This document shows, piece by piece, positions 35,901 to 46,690 of a DNA stretch of 64,000 nucleotides. A program made the position numbers and the translations under genes. Below the pieces are notes generated by a model that made no database searches, was not told the origin of the DNA, and saw only the letters and a list, made by a program, of their open reading frames with translations. Within the stretch, counting starts at the first letter, position 1, and each line of letters opens with the position of its first letter. The DNA comes from Argopecten irradians (taxonomy: Eukaryota; Mollusca; Bivalvia; Pectinida; Pectinidae), in contig NC_091143.1 in the NCBI RefSeq assembly GCF_041381155.1, positions 42,052,996-42,116,995 of the forward strand. The letters are read 5' to 3'.

Positions 35901-38900
35901 TTTAAACCAACACCATCTTAGAAAGATCATTTTCCACATTCCTACTACTGTATATTTTTATAGTTTTTATATAATCATATCTTGGCATTCACACAATAAC
36001 AAGATTTAGCAAAGAAAATAAGGTGAAAGGTGGTAATAAGTACGCATTGCATATCACCTGCCGACCCTTGCAAGCTATTACAATACCCCCCCCCCCCCTT
36101 TTTTTTTGTATGAATGAGCTTTGTAGTCGACCTTAAGACTTCAAATTCACTCCCAATCTGTATCACTCCATTGCACGAAGTTTGAAAAAAAACCATCAAT
36201 TCAATCCATTTTCAAATTATTATCTGGAAACCACCATTTCCCAAAATAATCTCTTTACAGTAACAGTGACCTTTGTTTATGACCTTTTGATCCCAAATTA
36301 TGTATTACCTCAGAAGCTACCATTGCATGAAGTTTCATCAGAATCCATCGATGGATTTCAACTTATTGTCTAGAAACCAACGCCCAGACAAACAGGACAA
36401 TCACCATTATTTCACTATTTCCTCAACTATAAAAACAAATTAACATGTCAGACATGGATTTAGAGGCCGGGAAGTCAACCTCAAAGTCATTTTGCATCCC
36501 AGGATAAAGACTTGGCTGGCTAACACCTGGCAAGACACCTCAACATCACAACACCGAACACAACAATAAATTTTACTATACACTGCAGTACCTAACAGAA
36601 GTAATCTTCAAATATTTCAATTTTCACTGAAGTTTGACTCAATGAAACTAATTAAAAAATCCTGTTTCATGTACTCATGAAATTGGGTATGAACTTGGGT
36701 ATCTTAACATCAGTTTTCGCGCAAGAAAATATTTTATCTAGACCTACTTTTGCCGAAGAAGCTTCCTTCTAGGCCTAGATCTAAACAGCGGTGGTTTAAA
36801 AAAATGCAAATATTACGGACAGATTTCTACATTTTAAAAGCATTTTTATGAATTTTCGTTTTACTGACTCCGTGACTTTTGTGTATCGTTCGAGTCAGCA
36901 ACATTGCCTACCGAAGCAAAATAAAATGTGCCATGTCCCTGTGTGACGTGTGTCGAAACTACGTTAGAATGTCTCAATTACAAACAAATCATGAAGCCTA
37001 AACGGCGATAAGTAATACTATATAAAAGTCATTGAGTGTTGATTTACCTTTAATAGTTGTTTAACTTGTGTCAAGGCTAAAGGCTACATAAACCACTAGA
37101 ACCTTTCCGTTCCCATCACGTTACGGTGACTCCATTTTGAATCGAAGCGGGAGACAACAGTATCACACAGTCTAGACATTATCCTTCCGCATCTTCTGCG
37201 GACGATTTTTGCAATCACTTCTAACTCTATTGTAAATGTTTTATGTTTCATCTGTATTACATTGATAATAAAGTTGCTTCTAAATAAATGTATGATAAAT
37301 TGTAATATATTGCGCTATTTATTTTCAATTAGTTGTATTCTAATGACGCACTATTTTCTTATGTCTCTCGTTTGAAAACTTGTACGATTGAATTGAAATA
37401 TAAGGATTGAATCTTACTTTGGTCGATTTGGGGTGATGAATTGAGTTGCTCTTGAAACAAATTGAAGCAGTTCATGTTGAATCCCGGACAGTAATCACTT
37501 TTAAAACTTCGAGACATTTATATGATTATTATCAAATTATTAAAGTCTCAATTACGACTGAGGATATTACTCAGAGTGCATTATATGAGTTATTTTGAGC
37601 TGTTTGTTTTATCTAACGGTATATAAAATTATAATATCTAGTTCTAGATCTTTTTTATAACGATTATTAGATATAAAAAGCAAATAGATTATTTTACGAT
37701 ACAACAAGCACTTTTTATTGTGTATTGCGTTTTCATTTTCGTTCACAGATACACCGTTTACCATAGCCATTCCTACATCCGTTTCATTAATACCATTAAA
37801 CACGTGTGAGTATGTTTTCGTAGCTTATATATCATAAGTGGTCTAGTGGTTAGGATTCCGCGCTCTCATCGCAGCCGCCGGGATTCGATTTCCCGTTTGG
37901 GAAGGATGTTTTTATTCATTTTTATTAATTGCATTGTTTTTTCTTCAATATTTTAAGCATTAACGAATTTTATGCTGAAAGGTTTTATATTGAAAACAAA
38001 TTCCACATGAAACAAGCCCAGAAATTGCCCAGAGTTGCTCTTGTAACAAATTCAACATTAACTGCTTCGCAGTTCATTCAATTTGTTTCAAGAGCAACTC
38101 AATTTATCACCCCATGAAATTGACCAAAGCAAGATTTAATCCTTAAATGTAGCTACAGCACCCCAAAATAGAGATAGCATACATGCACGCATAAGAATGC
38201 ATAAGAAAACAAAACACCAACACAACACCAAGAAGGCAGGGTTCGAAAAAGGTTAAAAACCTATGTATTTTCTAGCTCATTTACAATAATTCGTAAATAA
38301 ATTCCAATTGAATACCCTGTGTTTTCCCCATTTTCCCCTCTGAATTGAAGTTTCTCTCAATGCCAAAAAGCTTTTTGTTTGTGCTGAAACTAGAGACTGT
38401 TGTTTGCAGTGCAATTGGTAATAATTTGACACTTGCTTCTTGTTGGCAGCCACAATATTCAAATATATGCAAGCCCCTGTAAATCAAACATGATAATCAA
38501 ACTCTGAGGAAGAATTAGTAACACTAAAACTGTCGGATTTGGAAGAGTGAGGATGTGGGGGGAATTTTGCAATAATGATGACTTCATTTTCTGTCAAAAG
38601 CGAAAAGTTCATTATGGTCATTTTATGAAGTTTCATGAAAATTCCTATCAGTTTATCTATTTCAAAATCAAGACTATGGGTTAATCAATTTTGATCAAAA
38701 CACTTACTAGTAGCACAGAAAATATTAAGAAACATAACAAAAAACATGCAGCCCTTAACAGCTAACACATTACCTTTTCTACCTTTTATGTCTACGTAAA
38801 TATTCTAAATAACATATTTGATCTATTCTACTTGTTTTGGGTATCTGAGTATCTTGTTTGTTGGCTTAATGAAATAAGGCATGAAATAGAAGATTATACA

Positions 38901-40233
38901 AGACAGAAACGGTATATATACTGATGCTACCCTACACAACTTGAACCGTAATACCAAGTTACCAACCTACATTAACCAAGTGATAAAAACATGCCAGTAG
39001 AATGCAGCTATATACCAACAGGGTTAGGCAGAGGGGCCTGTGCAGGGACCTGCGTGGGAGGGGGAGGAGGGCCCTGGGGTGAGCTGGGCTGGGTCGGTGC
39101 TGGTGGGGGCCAGGCACCTGTAAAATATCCATGGTCTTACACAGGAGGTGTATGGCATGTAACAAAACCATAACAGAATATATATAGCCTTATATCGATA
39201 GTCTGCATGTGTATTTGATATCTCAATACCTGGTACAAATAACTATTTTTACAGTCAGTCGATGGTTTCACAGTAAAATCATTCCTACATTATCAATATG
39301 ACAGATTATTACCAGTACAACTTATAAAACATATTCAAACACTATAAAATTACCATAACTTTCATATTCCAACAGAAAAGTACATAACGTTAGCGTAAAT
39401 ATATTTAATAATACATATCATAATGTTAATATTAGTGAAGACAGATGTGCAACATGAATGCCAGTCGTGTATTCGCTATATTTTATTAACTAAAGTATCA
39501 TATTATCATCGTATGATTTAACAATTTCAAGGGTACTGATTACACATTTACTTAAAAACATAATATCTACGCATTTTGTAATAATTTTCTTTTTTTTACT
39601 TCTAAAGCAGTTATTTGCTTTTCGACATCAACAGGAAAATCTACATAACAATGTGCATATAACACAAAATAGAACAGTGAAAAGACCTGTTATAAAATGT
39701 GAAACACTTGTTATACTCGGAATGTGAAACGCTTGTTATACTCGGAATGTGAAACACCCGTTATACTCGGAATGTTAAACACTAGCTCCACTGACAGAGT
39801 AACCTACCTTGTTGTCCTGGCGATGCTCCTGGTTGTTGTCCCCAGCCTCCCTGCTGGAAGCCTGGTTGCTGGGATGGCTGTGGCTGCCCCTGGGGTGCTT
39901 GAGGCTGTTGGGTGTTTAGTTTTGATTGAATCCCTGTTGTTGTGGGGGCTGTGGTGGGAATCCCTGCTGGTATCCTCCTTGTTGAAAATGGTCTGGGAAT
40001 CCGCCCGGTCCGTCTGGCCTACCAGGACCGCCTCAGCCTAGCGGTCCGCCTGGTCCTGGTCTAGGTCTACCACCATTCAAGTTACTTCCTGCAGGCCCCC
40101 AGTCGCCCTCTGGCGGAGAGTTCATGCCCTGTCCCACCACTGGTCCGCGGTGCATATGTCCACCTCCCATACCTCGATCGCCTCCTCCTCCTTGGCCCCT
40201 CCCATCTCTAGGCTGGGCGCGTTTTACTTCAAC
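32990..40233 (-). CDS. DAZAP1: DAZ-associated protein 1 (DAZAP1) orthologue, last three coding exons
   Basis: Minus-strand exons are 40233-39808, 39117-39016 and 33156-32990. The first opens with VEVKRAQPRD, the end of the second RRM in DAZAP1 (vertebrate form VEVKRAEPRD), followed by a Gly/Pro/Gln-rich region. The second is Pro/Gln-rich (AWPPPAPTQPSSPQGPPPPP). The last is Gly/Tyr/Ala-rich and ends GYQPYRR, close to the vertebrate ending GFHPYRR. DAZAP1 is an hnRNP-like mRNA-binding splicing and translation factor; this tail is its disordered interaction region. Exons 2 and 3 join in phase 1. Exon 1 has an in-frame TGA at 40033-40035, and a one-base shift near 39920 (TAA at 39916-39918) is needed to reach the Q/G-rich frame that continues into exon 2. 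These are either assembly errors or real lesions. RRM exons are not in the window. Confidence 0.88.
33457..34460. repeat. Tandem array of about 170-bp units, six copies, dimeric order
   Basis: The anchor TTTTCAGCAATGTTTCCATGG or a variant recurs at about 33457, 33627, 33800, 33968 and 34296, with a deleted copy near 34139. Units alternate between a GATATTTTCAG form and a CCATTTTCAG or ACAAAAATCTG form, so later copies repeat as dimers of about 335 bp. Confidence 0.88.
34510..34627. mobile_element. 118-bp MITE with 10-bp TSD
   Basis: The ends TAGACTGGTTCCC and the inverted GGGAACCAGTCTA are perfect for 13 bases, and the flanks GCCAACTTCG (34500-34509 and 34628-34637) are identical. A 9-10 bp duplication again suggests the MULE group. 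It is inserted in the 3' end of the 33233-34649 element. Confidence 0.88.
34650..37400. other. DAZAP1 intron, no gene
   Basis: AT-rich intron sequence with a C-run/T-run at about 36087-36108. A lone GTGCCATGTCCCTGTG at about 36928-36943 resembles one hAT-like terminus of the 7.6 kb family without a partner. No other feature is supported. Confidence 0.45.
37405..38150. mobile_element. Inverted-repeat element enclosing a tRNA-Glu-like array unit
   Basis: The left arm (37405-37484, AAGGATTGAATCTTACTTTG, GAATTGAGTTGCTCTTG) and the inverted right arm (about 38028-38150) are copies of one another. Between them (about 37486-38015) lies a fragment of the tRNA array unit found at 43-58 kb, from GGACAGTAATCACTTTT to AACAAATTCCACATGAAA, including the tRNA-Glu-like gene. 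It sits in the DAZAP1 intron. Which piece entered which is not resolved. Confidence 0.65.
37832..37903 (+). tRNA. tRNA-Glu(CTC)-like, isolated copy
   Basis: The 72-base gene has the tRNA-Glu A box (TGGTCTAGTGG), anticodon loop CTCTCAT (anticodon CTC) and a B box GATTCGATTTC with a paired CGGGA/TCCCG T stem. The acceptor 3' strand TTTGGGA faces TCATAAG, leaving one mismatch. The anticodon stem has one mismatch. It is followed by TTTTT. It is possibly a pseudogene, but it is one of the best-preserved Glu copies. Confidence 0.65.
38151..39015. other. DAZAP1 intron, no gene
   Basis: AT-rich intron DNA. The minus-strand open frames at 38277-38487 overlap each other in different frames and have no support. 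Confidence 0.4.
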
Positions 40234-40557
40234 CTACAGAAATAAAGCACAATACAACAACCGCCAAAATGACATGAACATAATGACAATATACTCTAGT
40301 CTATACATCTCTACAAAACTTCATACCTTATAACGGTATAAAGTGTCCTGAGACAGGAAGCTATAGGACTTACACTACAGTAATTTATTATTAAAACTTA
40401 TTGATCTTAAATCTTAACTATAAACCATTACCAGTTTACTGATGCAATAAATTATATGGCTGGTAATGGTTTTTCTTTGTTTTAATTAATTACTCTTAAA
40501 GTTATATTGCTGCTAATTTCACTGTAACGATATGTAACTTAAACATTTGATATTTAA

Positions 40558-40692
40558 ACATTGACATGTATCTTAATGATTTAGCTCCCCAAAAGCATAT
40601 GTCGGCCTGTAAGAGAGCCGAAATCTAGGTATCATATATTTCTGGTTTTGAATAAAGCGCCTTCAATCACCGCCATGTTCAGTGGCTTCGGG
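40558..40692 (+). repeat. Dispersed repeat, inverted relative of 6210-6342
   Basis: Matches the reverse complement of 6210-6342 through several words of 12-16 bases. Sequence beyond 40692 is unrelated to the other copy. Confidence 0.75.
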
Positions 40693-41310
40693 TTTTATCG
40701 GATTCCGAATCGTATCACGTGGCTGACGTTCGACACGGCATGCACGTGGTGAGCCAGGTAACTACCGTAAGCGCACATGTGTTTGTTTACGTTTTCCTTC
40801 GAGCTAATATGTGCAAATTATGCTGGTATATGTCCACAGATTGAGTATTTGAAACATCCAATTTACACATTGCCGTAAAATATTGTGTGTATCAAATATT
40901 GTAATGTGCGTGCATTATTTTCTTTGTAGATAGAGTCTGCTGAGGTCGACCACATGTTTTGTTTATGAAAAATTGTTGACACTTTCTCTTGGTTTCACAA
41001 CTCTCGTTTTACTTCGAGATTGTCGTGACCATGTTCGGAAGAGTTCGGAATGATTCGGCATCTTTCGAGCCTATTTTTCGCATGTACACGTTAAAAAGAT
41101 TTTTTACTTTTATAATTAAAAATACTTCTAGTGCTGCAACTTTATAAAAAGTGGTAAAATTAGAAAAGTTTTATCTCAGACAGACGGAGAAAAATATGTA
41201 TAACACTTAGACAGTTTTCACTATGACAAAAAGGGCGAAAGTTATAGACCATAACTTTAATTAAGTGACAACAAAAATTTTGGCCAAATTAATTCTAAAA
41301 AATATTTTAT
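40693..41310. other. Stretch between DAZAP1 exon and tRNA array, no RRM exon
   Basis: I looked for RRM motifs (RNP1 and RNP2) on the minus strand, which DAZAP1 would need upstream of VEVKRAQPRD, and saw none. The sequence holds two CACGTG-type boxes (40715-40750). Confidence 0.45.
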
Positions 41311-42923
41311 ATCAAAAGTGGGATTCGAACCCACGCCGGCAAGACCCGACTGCGACCTGAACGCAGCGCGGGGGTTGGGTCCCCCGAGGTTCTTCACAAA
41401 ACAAACAAATAAAAATAATCATAAAAAACATTTGCACTAATACTGTAAATACAGGCAATACATAATCATAGGACTCACAACTTCGTAAATAGTTTTAAAA
41501 AATAATTTGAATATCACAGTCGTCTAGTACGATAATATCATTTGAAGAGATGAAATACTTTATGAAAAAAGCTCTTTTATGCGTACTTATAAAATAATGA
41601 AAAATATATCGAACAAAACGTTTGAACGTGAATTTGAAAAAATTGATAATATCCACATTTCCTTCATTGCACATGACAATATTCCTTCTTTTAAAAACAC
41701 AAAATCGGGCAACACTTAAGGTAAAGTTAACTACATGATGATTTACATTCTTCCACTTCTCATAAAATCCAAGCAATATCAAACGATGCCAGTCTATACC
41801 ATTTCTGTTTTCATCACTAGTACCAGAAAAAAACTTTTTGACAAAATCATTAAAAAACACATAAAATTCATTTAATTTGGGACAATCTAAAAACAAGTGC
41901 CATAACGTTTCCGTTGCCTGTTTACAGACAGGACATACATTCGTATCCGAAATTCCACATCTAAATAATTTGTCGCGTGTGAATATAGAATTATGAGCAA
42001 CCTTAAAATGCACTTCCGCTACTTCGACTGGATAAGTTGGGGCATGGATTATACTAAATACGCGCTTGACCTGATAATCCGGAAACCTACTTCCCCAAAA
42101 CTGTAGGGCAACAGGTGCAACGAATGTCCCACTCAACAGTACCGCATAAATATCACGTGTGGATCGTGGTGACACGCGCGTGCCGTCAGGCCTTTGTAGC
42201 GTAACAACGGGATCTACGGCACATGTTTTTTCATAACAGTAATTGAGAATACTTGTGAGGACTTTATCAGGAAAACTATGGATTACCTTTACATACTCAG
42301 TGATTATATTCTTTCTTGGGATATCTGGATTATATTCATGGACTAATTCAACAATGGATTCTATTGGAAGTAAACTTGGAAGTACCTCGTAAGTAAAATC
42401 TTTCACGTAGACAAGACCCGCTTGAATAAACACACTACTGTTCAGTTCTTTTCCACAATATTGAAACAGCGGGTTAAAAAATACAGGCTGGCTATACATA
42501 TAATCACTTTTTTCCTCAAATTTAAGAAAATTAAATATATCCACCCAAGCAAGCAACATTTCTTGATAAAAAATAGGAATATTATTTAATTGCGAACGCT
42601 TGAAATTGCAGTTAAAACAAGATAAACCTAATTTCATTTTCCCAACTAAAGATAGGAAATATTTTCCGGAATTTTTCCATAATATATTGTCATTGTTCAA
42701 AAATCTAAATGCAAATTTAATTCTGAAAGATTTCAATTTCAAATCAATGTCGGGAAACTGCAAACCACCTTTACCTTTCAGGCCTATGATCGTTTTATAC
42801 GAAACAAAATGTTTACCATTGTTCCAGAGAAATTCCAAGCACATTTCTTTTATCTGAACTTTATGTAATTCGGATATAGTAGCAGCAGACAATACATGCC
42901 TTAGACCGCTCGGCCATCCTGAC
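41311..42923 (-). pseudogene. tRNA-Leu(CAG) gene split by a LINE
   Basis: The 3' part of the tRNA is 41311-41369 (59 bases) and the 5' part is 42898-42923 (26 bases, GTCAGGATGGCCGAGCGG). The intact gene is 83 bases, so the two parts share 2 bases (GC). The break falls just after the D arm, at the foot of the anticodon stem. The 3' end has ATCAAAAG where intact copies have GTCAGAAG, so the acceptor stem has also drifted. The gene cannot yield a normal tRNA. Confidence 0.92.
41370..42897 (-). mobile_element. 5'-truncated Tx1/L1-like LINE inserted in tRNA-Leu
   Basis: A single open frame covers 42897-41495 (about 467 LINE residues), followed by a 3' region of 125 bases to 41370. The protein is the region after the RT core of an L1/Tx1-type ORF2: CLEFLWNNGKHFVSYKTIIG, LKGKGGLQFPDIDLKLKSFR, then near residue 330-350 a Cys/His motif CPVCKQATETLWHLFLDC. 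The RT fingers/palm and endonuclease are missing, a 5' truncation typical of LINEs. The frame is fully open, so the copy is young. It has no poly(A) tail and ends in a G/C-rich stretch (GGACCCAACCCCC on the minus strand). The apparent ATG start (42928) lies in the tRNA and is spurious. Confidence 0.88.
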
Positions 42924-43426
42924 TTCATACTATCACTACCATACTGCTCTTTGATGAAATGTAAATTACTGGTTTTGGATCCTTTCTAGGATTGGACACA
43001 AAGACTTAAAATGACAAAAAGTAATTCTTTATATCTTCATTCTAGGGTAAGTAATACAGCACTTATTTTGTTTCAAATTCTTCGATGTGTGTTAGTGAGA
43101 ATCCTGGACAATAATCACTTTTAAAACTTCGAGACATTTATATGATTATTATCTAATTATTAAAGACTCCATTACGACTGAGGATATTACTCAGAGTGCA
43201 TTATTTGAGTTATTTTGAGCTGTTTGTTTTATCTAACGGTATATGAAATTATAATATTTAGTTCTAGATTTTTTATAACGATTATTAGCTATAAAAAAGA
43301 AAAGAGATTATTTAACGATACAACAAGCGCTTTTGATTTTGTAGTGCGTCTTCATTTTCGTTCACAGATACAGCGTTTACCATAGCCATTCCTACATCCG
43401 TTTCATTAATACCATAAAACAATTGT

Positions 43427-43496
43427 GAGTATGGTCTAGTGGTTAGGATTCCGCGCTCCCATCGCAGCCGACGGGGTTCGATTCCCCGTTTAGGAA
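43427..43496 (+). pseudogene. tRNA-Glu-like pseudogene, anticodon CCC
   Basis: A and B boxes are intact (TGGTCTAGTGG, GGTTCGATTCC) and the T stem CGGGG/CCCCG is perfect, but the 5' acceptor strand is deleted, so no acceptor stem forms. The anticodon loop reads CTCCCAT (CCC, Gly) instead of CTCTCAT. A T-run follows. Confidence 0.75.
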
Positions 43497-44355
43497 CGAT
43501 GTTTTTATTCATTTTTATTAGATTGTTTTTTTCTTCAATATTTTAAGCATTAAGGAATTTTATGCTGAAAGGTTTTTTAATTGAAAAGAAATTCGATATG
43601 AAATATGATATTTCCCAAAACCCTATCCCTTCCTATGCTATCTTATCTTCTTGACGACAAAGTCGCCGAAAAGGTTAAACATAACGCGTTCATCAATCTG
43701 TATAACATGTAGATCCTTATTCTCACTTCGGTTCATAGAGGATCTGCGGAATTCAACATAAGATGGCACCCCCTCATCAAAGTTAAGCAAGATGGCAGAT
43801 CTTAATTTCTTTTTATTCATATGTATGCGACATGCCATTCTTCAAAATTAGTGACAGGTGACCAGACTTGAAAACTCCTTTTAACCTGGACATGGCAAAC
43901 GTTAACATATCGTATATAGAGAATTCATTTGGTTCTGCGGTCTCTATAACATCCTGTAAATAGTCACGACCTGGTGACCTTTCAAATTGACCAATCAAAT
44001 ATCTACCTCCGTATTCCTAGACGTGAATTTTCAGCAACCAAAGTAATATATAGAACTTTTAGAATTAATTTAGTGTATGTAGTCATTCCGTTCACAAAAC
44101 ACAACATCGCTATCAGAATAACCATGCTGTGATGAAATGTCGTTCTCAGTTGATGTAGCCAGATGGAGAAAATGCATTTGAACTGAAATACAATGAGTGT
44201 AAAAAAGTCATCATAGTATGAAGACTCTGATGGGTTGTCAAATCCTCCTGTATGGTACGAAAAGAGAATAAGGATATGTATTTTAATCGAATTCCGCATC
44301 GGCTTACTGTAAGAAATAAACATTATCTTGCAAAACGATCCTAAAAATGTTTTAT

Positions 44356-44438
44356 GTCAGAAGTGGGATTCGAACCCACGCCGGGAAGACCCGACTGCGA
44401 CCTGAACACAGCGCCTTGGACCGCTTGGCCATCCTGAC
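44356..44438 (-). tRNA. tRNA-Leu(CAG), divergent copy
   Basis: The 83-base gene has anticodon CAG and a closed acceptor stem (GTCAGGA with TTCTGAC, one wobble). It differs from the other array copies at three bases in the A box, D arm and anticodon stem (CCAAGCGG, GTCCAAGG, CTGTG). The last change keeps a wobble pair. The Pol III terminator T5 lies 10 bases downstream (minus strand). Its 5' side abuts a LINE fragment instead of the normal spacer. Confidence 0.85.
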
Positions 44439-44446
44439 TTGATAGT

Positions 44447-45141
44447 AACAACGGGATCTACGGCACATGTTTTTTCATAACAGTAATTGAGAATACTTGT
44501 GAGGACTTTATCAGGAAAACTATGGATTACCTTTACATACTCAGTGATTATATTCTTTCTTGGGATATATGGATTATATTCATGGACTAATTCAACAATG
44601 GATTCTATTGGAAGTAAACTTGGAAGTACCTCGTAAGTAAAATCTTTCACGTAGACAAGACCCGCTTGAATAAACACACTACTGTTCAGTTCTTTTCCAC
44701 AATATTGAAACAGCGGGTTAAAAAATACAGGCTGGCTATACATATAATCACTTTTTTCCTCAAAATTTAAGAAAATTAAATATATCCACCCAAGCAAGCA
44801 ACATTTCTTGATAAAAAATAGGAATATTATTTAATTGCGAACGCTTGAAATTGCAGTTAAAACAAGATAAACCTAATTTCATTTTCCCAACTAAAGATAG
44901 GAAATATTTTCCGGTTTTTTCCATAATATATTGTCATTGTTCAAAAATCTAAATGCAAATTTAATTCTGAAAGATTTCAATTTCAAATCAATGTCGGGAA
45001 ACTGCAAACCACCTTTACCTTTCAGGCCTATGATCGTTTTATACGAAACAAAATGTTTATCATTGTTCCAGAGAAATTCCAAGCACATTTCTTTTATCTG
45101 AACTTTATGTAATTCGGATATAGTAGCAGCAGACAATACAT
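44447..45141 (-). mobile_element. LINE fragment, second copy of the tRNA-Leu insertion, 3' part lost
   Basis: Nearly identical to 42205-42897, including the same junction with the tRNA-Leu 5' half. The downstream 835 bases of the LINE are absent and replaced by a full tRNA-Leu. A 1-base indel near 44764 and another near 44916 split the frame. The shared 5' junction means one insertion event was duplicated with its array unit and later deleted. Confidence 0.88.
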
Positions 45142-45167
45142 GCCTTAGACCGCTCGGCCATCCTGAC
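45142..45167 (-). pseudogene. tRNA-Leu 5' half
   Basis: This is the same 26-base half as at 42898-42923, left on the 5' side of the truncated LINE copy. Confidence 0.9.
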
Positions 45168-45672
45168 TTCATACTATCACTACCATACTGCTCTTTGATG
45201 AAATGTAAATTACTGGTTTTGGATCCTTTCTAGGATTGGACACAAAGACTTAAAATGACAAAAAGTAATTCTTTATATCTTCATTCTAGGGTAAGTAATA
45301 CAGCACTTATTTTGTTTCAAATTCTTCGATGTGTGTTAGTGAGAATCCTGGACAATAATCACTTTTAAAAACTTCGAGACATTTATATGATTATTATCTA
45401 ATTATTAAAGACTCCATTACGACTGAGGATATTACTCAGAGTGCATTATTTGAGTTATTTTGAGCTGTTTGTTTTATCTAACGGTATATGAAATTATAAT
45501 ATTTAGTTCTAGATTTTTTATAACGATTATTAGCTATAAAAAAGAAAAGAGATTATTTAACGATACAACAAGCGCTTTTGATTTTGTAGTGCGTCTTCAT
45601 TTTCGTTCACAGATACAGCGTTTACCATAGCCATTCCTAACATCCGTTTCATTAATACCATAAAACAACTGT

Positions 45673-45743
45673 GAGTATGGTCTAGTGGTTAGGGATTCCG
45701 CGCTCCCATCGCAGCCGACGGGGTTCGATTCCCCGTTTAGGAA
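45673..45743 (+). pseudogene. tRNA-Glu-like pseudogene, anticodon CCC
   Basis: Near-identical to the 43.4 kb copy, with the same acceptor deletion and CCC loop, plus an extra G in the D arm (TTAGGGATTCC). Confidence 0.75.
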
Positions 45744-46607
45744 GGATGTTTTTATTCATTTTTATTAGATTGTTTTTTTCTTCAATATTTTAAGCATTAA
45801 CGAATTTTATGCTGAAAAGTTTTTTAATTGAAAAGAAATTCGATATGAAATATGGTATTTCCCAAAACCCCTATCCCTTCCTATGCTATCTTATCTTCTT
45901 GACGACAAAGTCGCCGAAAAGGTTAAACATAACGCGTTCATCAATCTGTATAACATGTAGATCCTTATTCTCACTTCGGTTCATAGAGGATCTGCGGAAT
46001 TCAACATAAGATGGCACCCCCTCATCAAAAATTTAAGCAAGATGGCAGATCTTAATTTCTTTTTATTCATATGTATGCGACATGCCATTCTTCAAAATTA
46101 GTGACAGGTGACCAGACTTGAAAACTCCATTTAACCTGGACATGGCAAACGTTAACATATCGTATATAGAGAATTCATTTGGTTCTGCGGTCTCTATAAC
46201 ATCCTGTAAATAGTCACGACCCGGTGACCTTTCAAATTGACCAATCAAATATCTACCTCCGTATTCCTAGACGTGAATTTTCAGCAGCCAAAGTAATATA
46301 TAGAACTTTTAGAATTAATTTAGTGTATGTAGTCATTCCGTTCACAAAACACAACATCGCTATCAGAATAACCATGCTGTGATGAAATATGTCGTTCTCA
46401 GTTGATGTAGCCAGATGGAGAAAAATGCATTTGAACTGAAATACAATGAGTGTAAAAGTCATTATAGTATGAAGCCTCTGATGGGTTGTCAAATCCTCCT
46501 GTATGGTACGAAAAGAAAATAAGGATATGTATTTTAATCGAATTCCGCATCGGCTTACTGTAAGAAATAAACATTATCTTGCAAAGCGATTCTAAAAAAA
46601 GTTTTAT

Positions 46608-46690
46608 GTCAGAAGTGGGATTCGAACCCACGCCGGGAAGACCCGACTGCGACCTGAACGCAGCGCCTTAGACCGCTCGGCCATCCTGAC
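46608..46690 (-). tRNA. tRNA-Leu(CAG)
   Basis: 83 bases. Consensus copy of the array: acceptor, D, anticodon (CTGCG/CGCAG), variable and T arms all pair. A box TGGCCGAGCGG, B box GGTTCGAATCC. The Pol III terminator T7 is just downstream on the minus strand. Confidence 0.95.

Noticed and set aside
36928-36945. Possible further hAT-like element end
   Set aside because: No inverted partner within several kb; at most a solo terminus.
39724-40041. Plus-strand 105-codon open frame
   Set aside because: Antisense to the Gly/Pro/Gln-rich DAZAP1 exon.
42600-42857. Plus-strand open frame over the LINE
   Set aside because: Antisense shadow of the 467-codon LINE ORF.
44357-44797. Open frame that runs from LINE sequence through a complete tRNA-Leu
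   Set aside because: The C-terminal part (SGWPSGPRRCVQVAVGSSR) is only translated tRNA gene; no evidence for a fusion protein.
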